Assembly: GCA_964057225.1 (NCBI GenBank)
Contig: OZ059896.1
Location: 7,626,001-7,690,000, forward strand
DNA from: Auanema rhodensis
Taxonomy: Eukaryota > Nematoda > Chromadorea > Rhabditida > Rhabditidae
Length of the DNA: 64,000 nucleotides
Direction: 5' to 3'
Both the position numbers and the translations under genes were made by a program. This document shows, piece after piece, positions 24,263 to 36,877 of the stretch (position 1 is the first letter of the stretch; each line of letters begins with the position of its first letter). The notes beneath the pieces are model-generated. The model saw only the letters and a program-made list of their open reading frames with translations, searched no databases and had not been told where the DNA came from.

Positions 24263-27053
24263 ATGCTTCGAGTAACTTCTCTTTTCGTTTGCTCCCTACT
24301 TCTAACACTTCCAAATGCTGAGGCCGGATTTTTCGATGACATCTCAGGTAAGCTAAATGTTTCATTTGGTAAAAAATATTAAATATAATATCGTTGTGAA
24401 GAGAATATTCTATATTTTTCTTTATTTTACTCACACACATTCTCATTTATATGGTTAGCACAAGAGTTTTTGAAAAGATTTTCTATACAATGGTACGAAA
24501 AATCCTGAATGAATATGAAAGTGTATACGAATAAGTGTAGAGATGTAGAGAAATGATGTTGTAGAGTAATAGAGAAAAGCTTGTATTTCTGTTCCAGTTT
24601 CACCTATAGGCTGTTTTGAAGAGTTCTCATACTGAACTAATTATTAGATTGTGAATTTGGAACCGTCACAATGACAAAAGACTTTTCAACTAAGTTTGAG
24701 CAGTGTAATGGAGATAGTATTCTTTAAGCTTCACGCATAACTTGAAATAGATTTAAGCTTTTCAAGTAAAAAAACAGCTTTTCAACAACAATTGTCGTCA
24801 ATTGTTAATTTTACTCGCACTGCGAGAAGTACTGACAACTGTGATTTGAAATCTCAAACCCTTTTTTTTGAAAATGTGTTGCAAACAAACATTATAATAA
24901 TGATTTTAAATTCAAACTTTAATGGATTTCAAGTTGTAACGGAGCCCATGAGAAAGTTGTAAATTGTAGCTAGATTGATCACATCAGTTCTCAGTTGACT
25001 GCTATTTGAGAATAAAAAATATAAAAGCTTCCTTAGAAGGAAACAGACAACCAGAAATGTCACTCATACTCAATGTTTCATGTTCTCTTAGGGATTTCTT
25101 TCTCATAGCAGCTAAAAAACGAAAAAAAATGATAGATTGATCATAGGTCATAGTTATTTTCCAAATAATAAAGAAAATAAATTTAAATACATAAATATTA
25201 ATAAAATTTAATCAATAAATTATAATTAGATTATTTTATTTTTTTTTAGGTATGGCCTCAGATGTTGGAGATTTCTTTACCAAACAATTCAACTCAGCTA
25301 AAGATTTATTCGCAGGAAACCAAAACGTAAGTTGAAACTAAACTGAATAAACATAACAATCAAGATTCGTTTCTATTAAATTTGACCTTTGGTAAAATAT
25401 GCTAAAAATTGGAAAATCTACCAGAATCATCTTGATATATTAGACTTAAATGTCCCCTCCGGCTTTCCTTTCATGGTTTCTGTCATTGGCATAGAAATGC
25501 TTCTCATTAGTCAAACTGATGGTAACAGCTGCCAGCCAATAGACGAATAGCAAGCTGCTTGTGCTACAGATTTAGCTAAACTAGGGCTTATGGCCACTCT
25601 TGAGGGATCATACATGTCAAGCAAACGATTTCGAAAATTTGCAAATGCCTAGCTAAATCAAATTTCATAGACTGAAACGCCATATGGTGTTTGTTGTTGA
25701 CAAGAAAAGATTGAATAGTTTTGATATTTTCATGATTGTTTTCCAAGGCTATGATCATAAAAGACAGAAATGAGCGTATTATTTTGAAACAAGATAGTTA
25801 CAGAGAGAGAGTCAACTAGTTTTTCACAAATATTCAACGAAAACGTGTATGCTCTTCATCTGTAAGCATTTGTTTAAATGTGAAAAAAAAGTACAAAGAG
25901 AAAGTGAAGTAAAACTATCAATGATGGGCCAGGTTATTATACTCATAACAGGTTAGAACATAAAAATAAACAATTTGACAGACATATTCTTATTGTTGAT
26001 TCATCATATATCATATTATGATAGATAGATCAATTGTTTTCATAATATTATTCATTATTTTCAGGAACTTGAACAAAATATTAACCGTGTAAAGGATCTT
26101 CTTACAGCTCTTAAGGATAAGGCTAAAGTTCGTTTATATATCTTTCATTTATATATTTTTACAATTCAAAAAATATAGTACGAAAAGATAATTTTTGAAA
26201 TGTTCATTGGAAACAAACATCTTTGACCAAAGTCATCAAATTTCTCCTCATTTGTCACAATCGAGGGACTTGACTAGAACTTGTCAATTGAGCGACATGT
26301 CTTCATTTGAAAATAATTCGATAACATTTGTTGGCCAAAGATTTCCAAAAATTCTACTGAATTTCTTGCTCCAAAAATCAATTTCAAGAATAAAAATGCT
26401 TTTGATGACATATTTTCATTATAAAATTGGAAGAGGATATTATAAATAGTTCGGTATAAACGAATTTTCGATGTAGAACGAAACAAAAGTTTCTCAATCA
26501 GACACATTCTCTCCTAATCACAATCTAGTCAAGACAATGCTTTTTCTGGCAATTTCGGAACATCATCTGTACTTATTTGATTTGAGGAACTTTATCAAAA
26601 AAACTTTCTAGAAGGCATTAGGCGAAACGAAGAAATTGAGAATTCAAGGCTGCACATTCGAAAAAAAGATTAAAACTATTTCTATTTTCAGACATTGGAG
26701 CCACTTGCTAGTGATGCTCAGAAAGAAACATTATCCAAGGTTAATGATTATTTGGGAGAAATTGAGAAATTCCAAACTACCGTAAGTTTTACTTATTTCC
26801 AACAAATAAAAAATTACAATCTTACAGGTAAAAACTGAGGGCCAAAATGCCTTTGAAGCCAACAAAGGAAAATGGCAAGAAATGGTTAGCAGAATCTTTG
26901 AAACCGGAGGTCTTCAAGACGTTATGAAATTGCTCAATGTTAAGTCCGCTGGACAGGTATATCTCTAAATATTATTAAAGAATTAATCCACTTTTTCTAG
27001 TTCTCTCTTGCAATTGCCGCCGTTATCCCAGTCGTCATGCTTCTCTTCCGTTA
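24263..27053 (+). CDS. Small secreted, probably GPI-anchored helical protein
   Basis: Six exons (24263-24347, 25250-25326, 26065-26127, 26692-26781, 26828-26957, 27001-27053) give 165 aa. I do not recognise a named family. The N-terminus MLRVTSLFVCSLLLTLPNAEA is a strong signal peptide. The mature part is Lys/Glu/Gln-rich and looks alpha-helical (FTKQFNSAKDLF, ELEQNINRVKDLLTALKDK, SDAQKETLSKVNDYLGEIEK). The C-terminus ends in a hydrophobic stretch (FSLAIAAVIPVVMLLF) after a small-residue site (SAGQ), the usual pattern of a GPI-attachment signal. Introns of 902, 738 and 564 bp are long for this window. No catalytic motif or cysteine pattern is visible, so function is open: surface-coat or lipid-associated roles are possible. 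Confidence 0.8.
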
Positions 27054-27484
27054 AGCAGATAATAATATAATATATACCTAAGTTTTTTCTAATTATCTTC
27101 TCTATTTAGTTCGATTTTTTTTGTAAAATAAATAAACATTTTTTAACAAATCGGTTTCACAACATATTGCTATTCATTAAAGAAAAACATCGTCTTGTTG
27201 AAACAACCGAATGGTCCTTCAAAATATTTATGTTTTTGTTTTAACTCCGAAGATCACAGCATGAGACTATCTTGTATTAAAAGAGATTTTCTTCATTACT
27301 GAAACAGCTTACATATTCGACAACATTCCCTATTGAATATTCGCCTTGATTTCATCACGAGGTGTTTTTCCATAAATTTATTGACAACAAAGCAACAGTT
27401 AACACAACAAATGAATAGTTCAACATCTAAACATGAATTCTAAAAGCCTATAGAAACAGATCACAATAAAGTCATGAAGTTGGC
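27054..27484. other. Convergent 3' intergenic region
   Basis: Between the ends of the GPI-anchored protein gene and LIPT2. AT-rich, with AATAAA-like signals near 27126; nothing coding. Confidence 0.5.
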
Positions 27485-28350
27485 TTAATTATCAACAGTA
27501 CAACCGAATGTTTCAGTAAAAGAGTTTACCATAGCTTTTAATGCTTCATCAGGACTAATATCTCGGGAACATTCTTTTGATAACGAAGTAGTTTCCACAC
27601 CTTCAATACCACATCCGACAATCTGACCATAAAACTGATTAGAACAGAAGAAAAAGAAAACACCAACATGATCAAACCAAGATAAATCAGTGTTACAATT
27701 CAAAGCTAAGCCATGATGAGTAACACCATGAGAAACATTAATCCCAATAGCAGCAATTTTTCTAATCTTATTTACCCATACACCTGTATGTTCAGTTGTG
27801 CCAACATTCAGTATTCCGAAACTATTCGTGGCACACGATATAATGGCCTGAGAGGGAAAATTAACGAGTATAATTAAATTTAAAATAAAGTACCTGTTCT
27901 ATGGAACTTACAAAAGTTCGGACACCATGAGGTTTGTTTGAGATTGCTTGCAAATTGAAAATGGGATATAGGACAAGTTGACCAGGTCCATGAAATGTGA
28001 TCAAACCTCCGCGCGAAGTTCTAAACAATGATCTTATCTAATATAATTAATTTTTGGCAAACCAACCTATGAAAATCAGCGCCTAAGGATTTTAAACGTC
28101 TCTCTTCTTCAGCTGTATAGAGTTTTGATCGTATGCCAACAGTATAAACAGGATGATGTTCCAAAGCTAATAAAAAATTTCTACAAAAATAAACGATAAA
28201 TGTTTAAAAATATAGAACGACTTACTTTGACTGATTATTAATTTTACAGGCCTTAGCAATATTCAAATAATGCGTTTGTTGCTTCAACCCCTCTTCATAT
28301 GATATTCTACCTAATTTGACTACTTGAAAGGAATACTTAGGATTTCTCAT
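27485..28350 (-). CDS. lipt2: Octanoyl-[acyl carrier protein] transferase (LIPT2/LipB)
   Basis: Transfers octanoate from mitochondrial ACP to the glycine cleavage H protein, the first step of lipoate synthesis. Exons: 28350-28226, 28180-28067, 28020-27894, 27847-27668, 27622-27485 (227 aa; human 231). Motifs: RTSRGGLITFHGPGQLVLYP, catalytic Lys in NKIRKIAAIGINVS, THHGLALNCNTDLSWFDH, and catalytic Cys in IVGCGIEG followed by TSLSKE. The 45 bp at 27623-27667 keep the frame and lack a stop, but start with GT, end with AG, and encode a hydrophobic insert absent from the family, so I read them as intron. Its ATG lies 11 bp after the MRPL42 stop, and an AG (tatag) falls in that gap, which suggests a shared transcript resolved by trans-splicing. 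Confidence 0.93.
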
Positions 28351-28361
28351 TATTTCTATAT

Positions 28362-28841
28362 TTATCTTCTTTTCGGTAAAGGAGAAGAAACGTTATACAA
28401 TTTCTTTTCACGTGTTCTAAACATATATAGTGTATATACTAAATCCAACAAAAATTCTAGTTACCTTGTGTACCACTCGTTCTTATCCGTATAGAAAATC
28501 TCCTTCAAATCGACGTGTTTAGGAACGTATGTAGATTGTTTCAAATTTTTGATGTCAGGGGACAATACCGACTAAAAATTGATATAAATTAAAATCACTA
28601 AAACTAAAGATACCTTATGGGTTTGTGTTGTTTCGTTAACTTTCAAATCTATAGGCTTTGTATGTTCGTAAGGGAATTTAGAAGCTGGATGCCAAGATGC
28701 AACGGCTCCGTTAGAACAAACCACTACTGTTCTAAAATAGATATTATAATTTAAGATTACATGTACAAAATATAACCTTGGAAATTCAGTTTTGCTCGAA
28801 AACCGACGAACAAGATTGAGAGTAGCCAAACCTCTCGGCAT
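28362..28841 (-). CDS. mrpl-42: Mitochondrial ribosomal protein L42
   Basis: Four exons (28841-28777, 28731-28614, 28571-28465, 28416-28362) give 114 aa. The N-terminus MPRGLATLNLVRRFSS looks like a matrix-targeting presequence. The core VVVCSNGAVASWHPASKFPY followed by EHTKPI is the signature of mL42 (human IVCYHPSVDIPYEHTKPI), and the Trp-Tyr near the end (KNEWYTR) aligns with HRWYPHG. A TTG-started extension upstream was not used because the ATG at 28841 gives a good presequence. It forms a tight same-strand pair with LIPT2; both products act in the mitochondrial matrix. Confidence 0.9.
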
Positions 28842-29501
28842 AACTTCAATTGTACAGAAACCCAAGAAGAAGGTTCTCCTAAATATATCAGCATATGTTG
28901 ATTAAAACTTTCGCAGTTATAAAAAAGTATTAATTCTAATAATTCTTATTTAAATAGTTATGGTTACAGTGTTATATATATATATACATATACATATTAG
29001 CTTCATCTTGAAATCGAACAATTTTATACAACTACCAGGCGTAGGCACGGTGTTAAAACGAGTGCTAGCACACTGTAAATTAGAAATAATCGTTGGCCAC
29101 GTGTCTTCAGGAAAGGAGTTAAAATAATAAATTTAAATTGGTTTTATATTATAGTTTTAATTATTATGATTTAATAAGGTATAATATGTATTTCTTCAAG
29201 GTTTAAGTAAATTTCAAGTTTGTCCTTTTTTTTTGTTATTTTTACTCATCTATCTGTTTTATAGTTGTTAGTATGACTTGTTCAATTTCTATGTTCAATA
29301 TTTAGATTATTTTTAATCTGGGGAAATCATATATTTTAAAATCTTAAATTATGAAAGGTACAACTGTACAAGTGCCAAATCTTCCTGTAATTAAAGGTTT
29401 AATATTGTTGTTGTGATAGTATTTGTGATGTTTTTTGAAGTTAGCCGTAGTCAAATTTTTAAAGAAATTTAACAAATACATCTTTTATAGGAACGAAAAA
29501 A
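28842..29501. promoter_or_regulatory. Divergent promoter region, MRPL42-LIPT2 / gamma-COP
   Basis: Holds a CACGTG E-box at 29098-29103 (listed separately) and ends with a tttatag acceptor just before the gamma-COP ATG, fitting trans-splicing. TA-rich tract at 28973-29000. No coding sequence seen. Confidence 0.55.
29098..29103. promoter_or_regulatory. E-box CACGTG
   Basis: Palindromic CACGTG in the context TTGGCCACGTGTC, roughly midway in the divergent promoter. This is a core site for Myc/Max and TFEB-class bHLH factors. Motif evidence only. Confidence 0.35.
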
Positions 29502-32500
29502 ATGAAGAGAGACAAGAAAGATGAAGAATCTAGTGGCAATCCATTTGCCAACTTGGATAAAACTTCTGTTCTCCAGGAGGCCAGAGCTTTTAATGAAACC
29601 CCAATTAACGCTAGGAAATGCAGTGTAATATTAACCAGATTGCTATATATAATTCAACAAGGTAATTTAATGTTAACATAACCTAAACTAATTCAATACA
29701 TATAGGAGAACAAATTGGAAGAACTGAAGCTACTGAAGCTTTCTTTGCTGTCACCAAATTGTGGCAAAGCAAGGATGCTAACCTTCGTCGTCTTGTCTAT
29801 TTGGCTGTTAAGGATCTCTCTGGTATAGCAGATGATGTTATCATTGTAACCAGTAGTTTGACAAAGGTTTGTTCAAAATATAAGCTGTTGCAATTTTTAT
29901 CTTGCAGGATATGACTGGACGTGAGGACGTGTACAGAGCTGCAGCTATCCGAGCATTGTGTAAGATCACTGATACAGGAATGCTTCAAACTATTGAACGT
30001 TATATGAAACAGGTATTGAGGGTATTGCAGAAAATTTTTTATTTAAAAATGTTTAGGCTATTGTGGATAAAAATGGCGCTGTTGCTTCGGCAGCACTGGT
30101 TTCTTCTAATCACCTGATGGCAAAGAGTGCCGAAGTGGTTCGTCGTTGGGCCAACGAAGTTCAAGAAGCTGTTACATCTGATAACCATATGGTTCAATAT
30201 CATGCTCTCGGATTGCTTTATCATATCCGCAGCAACGATCGTCTTGCCGTTAATAAACTTGTACAAAAGTTTAGCAAGTCGGGGCTTCGTTCTCCTTATG
30301 CTGTATGTTACCTTATCCGCATTGCAGCTAAATTATTAGAAGAGGATGACCAGTAAGTATTTTTCAATTTACTTGATAATTTTATTTACTATATCAGAGC
30401 TGATTCTGCTTTATTCTCGTTCATTGAATCATGTCTTCGCCATAAGAGTGAAATGGTTGTATATGAAGCTGCTAGTGCGATTGTCTCTCTTCCTAATACA
30501 ACTTCGTAAGTTTCTATTAATCGTCGAATTTGTAATTCGTAGTAACAGGGCTGAGCTTGCTCCTGCTATCGCAGTTCTTCAATTGTCGTGCTCCTCTGCA
30601 AAGGCTGCTCTTCGCTTTGCCGCTGTTCGTACATTGAACAAAGTTTCGATTAAGCATCCAGAAGCTGTTATGAGCTGTAATGTCGATTTGGAAAAGCTAA
30701 TAACCGATTCCAACAGGTTGAAATTTAGTGGAATAAAACTTCGTTATCCTATTATTTTAGATCTATTGCTACATTAGCAATCACTACTCTGTTGAAGACT
30801 GGTGCTGAAAGCAGCGTCGAAAGATTGATGAAACAAATCAGTTCTTTTGTTTCTGAAATCAGTGATGAGTTCAAGATTGTAGTAGTTGATGCCATAAGAT
30901 CTCTTTGTGGAAGATACCCACGGAAACATGCTGTTATGATGCCTTTCTTGGCTAACATGCTTAGGTGATTATATTTAAATCATTTCTTATTTCTATTATT
31001 ATTTCTTTAAGATCTGACGGTGGATTTGATTACAAAAAAGCCATTGTCGAAACCATCATAGCAATTGTTGAAGAGAATCCTGATGCTAAGACTGTAGGAT
31101 TAGCTCACCTTTGTGAATTCATTGAAGACTGTGAGCACGATACTCTATCAACTAGAGTTTTGACTCTTCTTGGAAGAGAAGCTCCAAAGACAGCCAATCC
31201 ATCCAGTTACATCCGTTTCATTTACAACAGAGTAATTCTTGAGAGCACAAAGGTAAAATTCTAATTAGTGATATCCTCTTATTTCTAATAATTGCAGGTT
31301 CGTGCTGCAGCAGTTACTGCTCTTGCTAAGTTTGGAGCTCAATGTCCTCAACTCCGGCCATCCATTGAAGTTCTCCTTAGAAGATGTTTGTTGGATAGTG
31401 ACGATGAGGTAAAAATTGATTTTTAAAAACATATCAATATATTATTTTTCCAGGTTCGTGATCGTGCAACATTCTTCTTAAACTTATTGTGCGCTGCAGA
31501 AGCTTCAGTAATCAACAATTTTGTTCTAGATACTCTTCAAGTTTGTTGCTTTCATTTATGATTTTATAAACCTTTTTTAAGGTATCTCCCGCTGGTTTAG
31601 AACGTTGTTTAGCTGATTACGTTCGTTCTGATAACTTTGTCACACCCTTCGATCTTCGTGTTGTACCTGTTGTTAGCCAACCCATAACTCAGACAGAGAA
31701 GAGAGCTCCTGTTTTGGCTGATCCAGTTGAAGTAAAGCCCAAAGGACCAAAGACCGAGCCATATGCTGGTACGATCTGTTCTCTCATTTATAATGTAACA
31801 CTAAACACGCTTTCAGAAAAACTCGCTGCTATTCCACAGTTTGCCCAGTTTGGTCCTCTCTTCCGTTCTTCTAACCCTGTACCACTTACCGATTCTGTCA
31901 CAGAATATACAGTACATGCTATTAAGCATGTATTCGCAAACCACATTGTTATTCAGGTTTTATTACTTTGATATGGCGCAAGTTAAAGAATTGTATTTAG
32001 TTTAATTGTAAAAACACGTTGAATGATCAATTACTGGAAGATGTTTCTGTGGAATTAGAAGATTCAGAAGACAATTGGACTCCAACTTTATCCATTCCTA
32101 TTTCGAAGCTACCATATGGAAGCGAGTCTCAAGCCACTTACCTTGTTCTTCCTTTCCCCGATTCTGGTCTGCCTTTTTTGTTCAATTTATGTTTATATTT
32201 AAATTTCAGGCCAAGTTGTTGGAACTTTATCAGCTACCTTGAAATTCAAGGTTAAGGATGTCGATCCAGCTACTGGTGAGCCTGAATCTGATGATACATA
32301 TGACGATGCATACGTGGTATTCTTTTATTGGCGTTAAAAGTTTTCTATAATATTTTATTTAGTTGGAAGAGTTAGATATTGTTATTGGAGATTCAATCCA
32401 ACCCATTGCTAAACAAAATTTCGCTGCTGCTTGGGAAGCTTTGGAAGAAGTTCAGCAATTCCAAGAAGCATTCCAACTTACTAACGTATCTACTTTACCT

Positions 32501-32994
32501 GATGCTTTTAAGAAGGTATGAATAGTTTGTGATAAGCAGAAACTAATTTTATAATCAAGGTATCTGATCAACTAGGATTAATCGCTTGTGAAAGAAGTGA
32601 TCGTGTTCCTGAAGGAAAAACTAAGCATGTTGCTAATTACTCTGGTATTTTCCGGGGAGGGCTTGAGGTATTTTGTAGAAATCGAGAGAAATATATAAAA
32701 CTTATAATACTTTAGGTGTTAGCTAGAGTTTGCGTTGCTATGGACCCATCTGATGGAAGTATCAATATGAATATTATTGTGCGGTGAGTCATTCATGTTT
32801 TCTTTGAAGTTTGTCATGTGTGTTGTTCATTCGAGTGTTCAATTTCACTTTTGCTCTTATTTGTTCGCTAAAACTGTCATCTCGACTTACGTATTTTTCG
32901 TATTTGGTTAGACTAGTCGTTTGTCCTAATAGAGCATGTTTTCAGATCTGATGAGCCAATTGTAGCCGAACTTGTAGCTTCTGCTATCGCATAA
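29502..32994 (+). CDS. copg-1: Coatomer subunit gamma (gamma-COP)
   Basis: Subunit of the COPI coat for Golgi-to-ER and intra-Golgi transport. Eighteen exons in phase give 872 aa, the usual length. Exons: 29502-29661, 29706-29866, 29908-30012, 30057-30352, 30398-30505, 30549-30716, 30761-30964, 31012-31252, 31298-31408, 31454-31540, 31582-31768, 31817-31956, 32001-32166, 32210-32316, 32363-32515, 32560-32667, 32716-32783, 32946-32994. The N-terminal trunk is adaptin-like HEAT repeats ([50 protein letters not shown]), and the C-terminal appendage is recognised by [20 protein letters not shown] and FRGGLEVLARV. Introns are 41-50 bp apart from one of 162 bp. The stop at 32992 precedes the first transthyretin-like ATG by only 218 bp. 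Confidence 0.96.
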
Positions 32995-33212
32995 ATAACT
33001 AATCTATTTATTTTATTTATATAGTGATGGATTTTTCTGTGATGGTTACAAGACTTTTCAAGTTATTTTCGAAAACCCCAAGTTTTATATTAATAAATTA
33101 TTGTTATATCTATGAATTTATGCGGAATGTTGTATCGGTTTTACTCGTGTATATTTTCTTCGTCATGTAATCATTTGTACTTTTTCTTATGAATCCGTTG
33201 TTTTAGTAAAGA

Positions 33213-33777
33213 ATGTGGTGGTTCCTACTTGTCATCCTACCTAATTATGTTAACTGTAATACTGAGTGCTTGTGGGCTACTGGTAGAATTGTATGCAAGC
33301 GCGATCCCTCTCTTGTTAAAGATACTGTAGTTGAAATTTGGGATAAAGATGGCCCAGAGAAGGTAACTCTGTGAGTGATAATCGTAATTCATTTGGTGGA
33401 GTTATAGATAGGTGCTATTGATGTGCTGGACCCGGATGATATGGCTGGGCTAGCTGTAGTAGATGGGGATGATGGTATTTTTAAAGTCGAAGGTGGGGTT
33501 TCGTTGTAGTACTTGTGCCCTGTAGTTTGCAAATTCTTTTCTCTTAGGGTGTGCATCGGATATTGACTGGCTCGGTCCATTCCACCGTAATCGTCCCGAA
33601 TTTTATTTAAAAATTCGACATCGCTGCCTTTCCCCCGAGTTTGTTTTTCATGACTCATTATATACATCTTCAAATTGTTTTAGTTGGACTGAAATGACAG
33701 TGAAGCCGCCGTCAAACGTTTATGCTCCCGTCACTATGGATTACTTCATTGATCATCCTATAGTTCTTGACCCATAA
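33213..33777 (+). CDS. Transthyretin-like secreted protein 1
   Basis: Four exons (33213-33362, 33408-33492, 33548-33638, 33684-33777) give 139 aa. The signal peptide is MWWFLLVILPNYVNC. The nematode transthyretin-like fold follows: a first strand ATGRIVCKRD, the acidic EIWDKDGP, DPDDMAG, DDGIFKVEGC, and YLKIRHRC near the end. Family members are secreted extracellular proteins; one C. elegans member (TTR-52) bridges phosphatidylserine on dying cells, but most are uncharacterised. It pairs with the gene at 34479, sharing exon order and the GC..DIDW / GC..DFDW block, so the two look like a tandem duplication. Confidence 0.85.
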
Positions 33778-34478
33778 GTCAGGTAACGATCGCTCTTAGT
33801 CTGTCCTTCTTAGTCTTTTCCCAGTTTGCTGTGATGTCTTTGCTGTGATTATTCTGTTAATGCATGATTTTAAAGTTTATCCTGTACGTTTTAAGCCCTT
33901 ATATGTTTTTATATATTTTAAAAGATTTATTATTACATTTCTATATATGTATATGTTAGTCTGTTCAACTAAGTATCAATACTATTTTTCGACATGTGTT
34001 GTCTATAAATTTACTAAGAGAAACTGCATATAAGGGCCTCTTTTCAACGATTGTGTTTGTATAAATAGTCCTTTTCAACTGTCATTAATGCTGTATCGGG
34101 TTCCAGTTCCCGTCATCTGTAGATGATATTGATTACCCTCAGCATAATCTTAATTCATTTAATCAGTAAAGCTTCATTGCGCTATAAAAAGCCTTCCCAG
34201 TAAAAATAACAAAAATAAATTTTAATTGGAGCCTGTTCAGAGTACAGCAGCTTGATTCCTTTGTTGTATTGATTTCCTATTTAGGATATGACATTGAGAT
34301 TCCTTGAACATCTCTTCTGCGCATGCAGGTGATTCATTCATGTTCCAGTTAGTTGACCATGTTTGTTTAGTCTGTAAAGCTGTTTCTGTCTTTAGCTTCA
34401 TGCACTTTATTCGTTGTTACATATCTTTATTACCTTGAAAGCTCCTATTTTCTTAAATTTCCTGGTTTATAGTCAGTT
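33778..34478. other. Spacer between tandem transthyretin-like genes
   Basis: About 700 bp of T-rich sequence, with no exon found. Confidence 0.5.
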
Positions 34479-35280
34479 ATGTGGCAATCGCTGCTTTTAT
34501 CGTCCGCTTTCTTTGCTGTTGCTTTTGCTGGACATGAGTGTGTTTGGATTATCGGAAAAGTTGAATGCGAGAAGGATTCATCTAAGAATTTAAACGTTGA
34601 GGTCAGTACTTCCTCTCTCGCTTTTTTCCATAGTTTATCATAAAGTAGATGTTGCGGTTAGTGTTTGGTTTATTAGATAAGAGTTCAAAAATAACTTTGA
34701 TTCCTTTTTTTCTTTTAGATACGTGTTTATGATCGAGATGGTGTTGGACCACTGCGTTTAATCGATCCTGATGACCTTATGGGGTAAGTTTTTGGTTTCG
34801 TGTAATTTAATTATTTCAAGTAATTAGTGGATATTACCAAAAATATGATATTTTTTTAAAAAATACGATAAAGTAAAAATGATACACGATACTTCTTTCT
34901 ATTTAAGATTTGTATGACAAATTATTATTCTATTTTCAAACAATTAAGATTGGATGCTACTGTAAAGCATTACAATTAGTATTTTTTAGAGTAACTTTTT
35001 CGAATGATGATGGTAGTTTCCAATTAGATGGATGTGGTGATGATTTTGATTGGATTCCAGGGGTAAAAAATGTTCCAGAACCATATGTTGAGGTTTGAAT
35101 TTGAACAAAATCCATCATATGATTCACAAAGTTTAGATTCGTCATTACTGCAACAATGCTGAAGGAGAAACTATTACTCTACCAGAGTTCAGCAAATTCG
35201 TTCCTGAAACCTACGAAATCGGCACAATTGTTTTAGACAAAAAGTCGTCTTCTTCCAGAGCTTCTCGTAGCAACAATTAA
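34479..35280 (+). CDS. Transthyretin-like secreted protein 2
   Basis: Four exons (34479-34601, 34719-34783, 34990-35092, 35137-35280) give 144 aa. The signal peptide is MWQSLLLSSAFFAVAFA. Family landmarks: WIIGKVECEKD, VYDRDGVGP, DPDDLMGVTF, DDGSFQLDGC, DFDW, YVEIRHYC. The tail is Ser/Arg-rich (SSSSRASRSNN), absent from its neighbour. Both paralogues keep similar cysteines (one near the N-terminus, one after the first strand, GC, and HxC), which should pair as disulfides in the extracellular space. Confidence 0.87.
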
Positions 35281-36877
35281 AATATTGTATTTCTCATATA
35301 CTTATTGCAATTTTCCTGTAGATACATTTTTTTTGTCTGTCTTATGTTTTTATGCTACTATTTTTATTTCAAATGTTATAATTCCTATGAATGCATAACT
35401 AAAGCTTGCCAGTTTTATCTGATTCTTTTGAAGAGTTCAATGATTATTCTTATGATTATAAATTTGTGAGTGGGTGTTTGTTCAAGTAAAGCATATAATT
35501 TTCAGCTATTTTGGTTTAAAATTGCTGGTTAAATCCATGCTATTAATACATAAGATATACCAATTATATATTTAACCTACGCCAGTATATTCCTTATAAA
35601 GCTTTTCGTCAATGTATACGGAACTAGGATATTCAAGTATTTTTTCTTATCTGAACAATAAAGTATAACTATGCCCTCTCTTATTGTAAAACATATAATA
35701 TGACCTTACTCATCTTGATTTCCAATTATAATAACATTGGTTAAAATGGTAACAGGTTACTCTTTAACAGTCTTTCCTGTTGATGTTTTTACCTTTGCTG
35801 CCTATCAGCTCACATACTGATACGTGTCCTTGTTCATAGTGCGATACTAAGTAGTCGACGTCAGCATAGACATAATGAAGACTACTGTGTGATCGTATCC
35901 AAATACCAATCTTTGAAAGTGTATACTAGTTAGTTTTCTCTTGCTCTCTTATATCTTGCTGATATTTCAGCACTTCTTTATCAAAATGTTAATGCCTTCT
36001 TCCATAAATTTCTGTGTTTAGCACTTTGTTCCGGAAGACTTCCAAAATAGGAATACATTTCTTATATAAAACTTCTAAATAGAGCGAAGATTAAATTTGA
36101 TCTTAATCGATTATCTGTATGAACACAAAAAAATCTAATTGATGAGTAGTGTTCTTCAATTTAATTTTTGTTAAGCCTAGAGCAAAGACATCTTTTCGAT
36201 GAAAAACCGTTTCATGAGAAGGGTTTTTAATTCAAGTATTCCAGGTACGATCCCAATAACTCGTTCCAGTGTCATCGAGATCTTAGATTTCATCGGCTAG
36301 CGGCTAGCAAGAAACACGACGTGTACAGAGATAGAAGAAAGCGTGTCGCGTGTGGAAGTTGCTTCTGTAAGTGGTTTTTCTGGTGTTAGTGGATCTCGTG
36401 GGAGATCAGGGGAAAGAGAAAGGGATAGAGAGTTACGAGAATAAGACACATCTCTTTCTTCCACTTTCGCTTTGTCTGATTCGGTAATTCATACTCACTC
36501 ATTCACTCTTCTTTTCTCTCCATCTCTATTTCTTCATAAGATCTTCTCACCTTCCCCTATCATCGGAAATCCTTTTTCTTTCTCTTGCATGATAGCCCTC
36601 TTGTTACTTCATCATCTTTCCATGAATATTGTCGAATTTGACGTTGTCTTGTCTTCATAATCGGCCAAGTATCTATCGTACGTCTTCCCGTCGTGATTGC
36701 GACGTCCAACCCCCTCGATCTTTAGCAGTCAGCCATAGATGTTCCTGCAGCATCAGCAGCATTGTTATAAGTCATTTCGCTATTCTATTTCGAGTTCACC
36801 TTTATCTTATTCTTGTTCATCCCACCTTCACCATTTGTATTTATATGTTTCCTAAGTCTAAGTACTTGATTTCAGTC
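35281..36877. other. Intergenic / 5' region of PAPS synthase
   Basis: AT-rich first kilobase, then a purine- then pyrimidine-rich stretch at 36340-36570. The latter may hold a non-coding first exon (a CTGTAAGT donor-like site at 36367), but nothing proves it. Tandem cggctag units at 36293-36306. Open frames at 36472 and 36629 are incidental. Confidence 0.45.

Noticed and set aside
24680-24720. Partial spliced-leader-like string (AAGTTTGAG)
   Set aside because: Lacks the rest of SL1, a following GT donor and an Sm site, so it is not an SL RNA gene.
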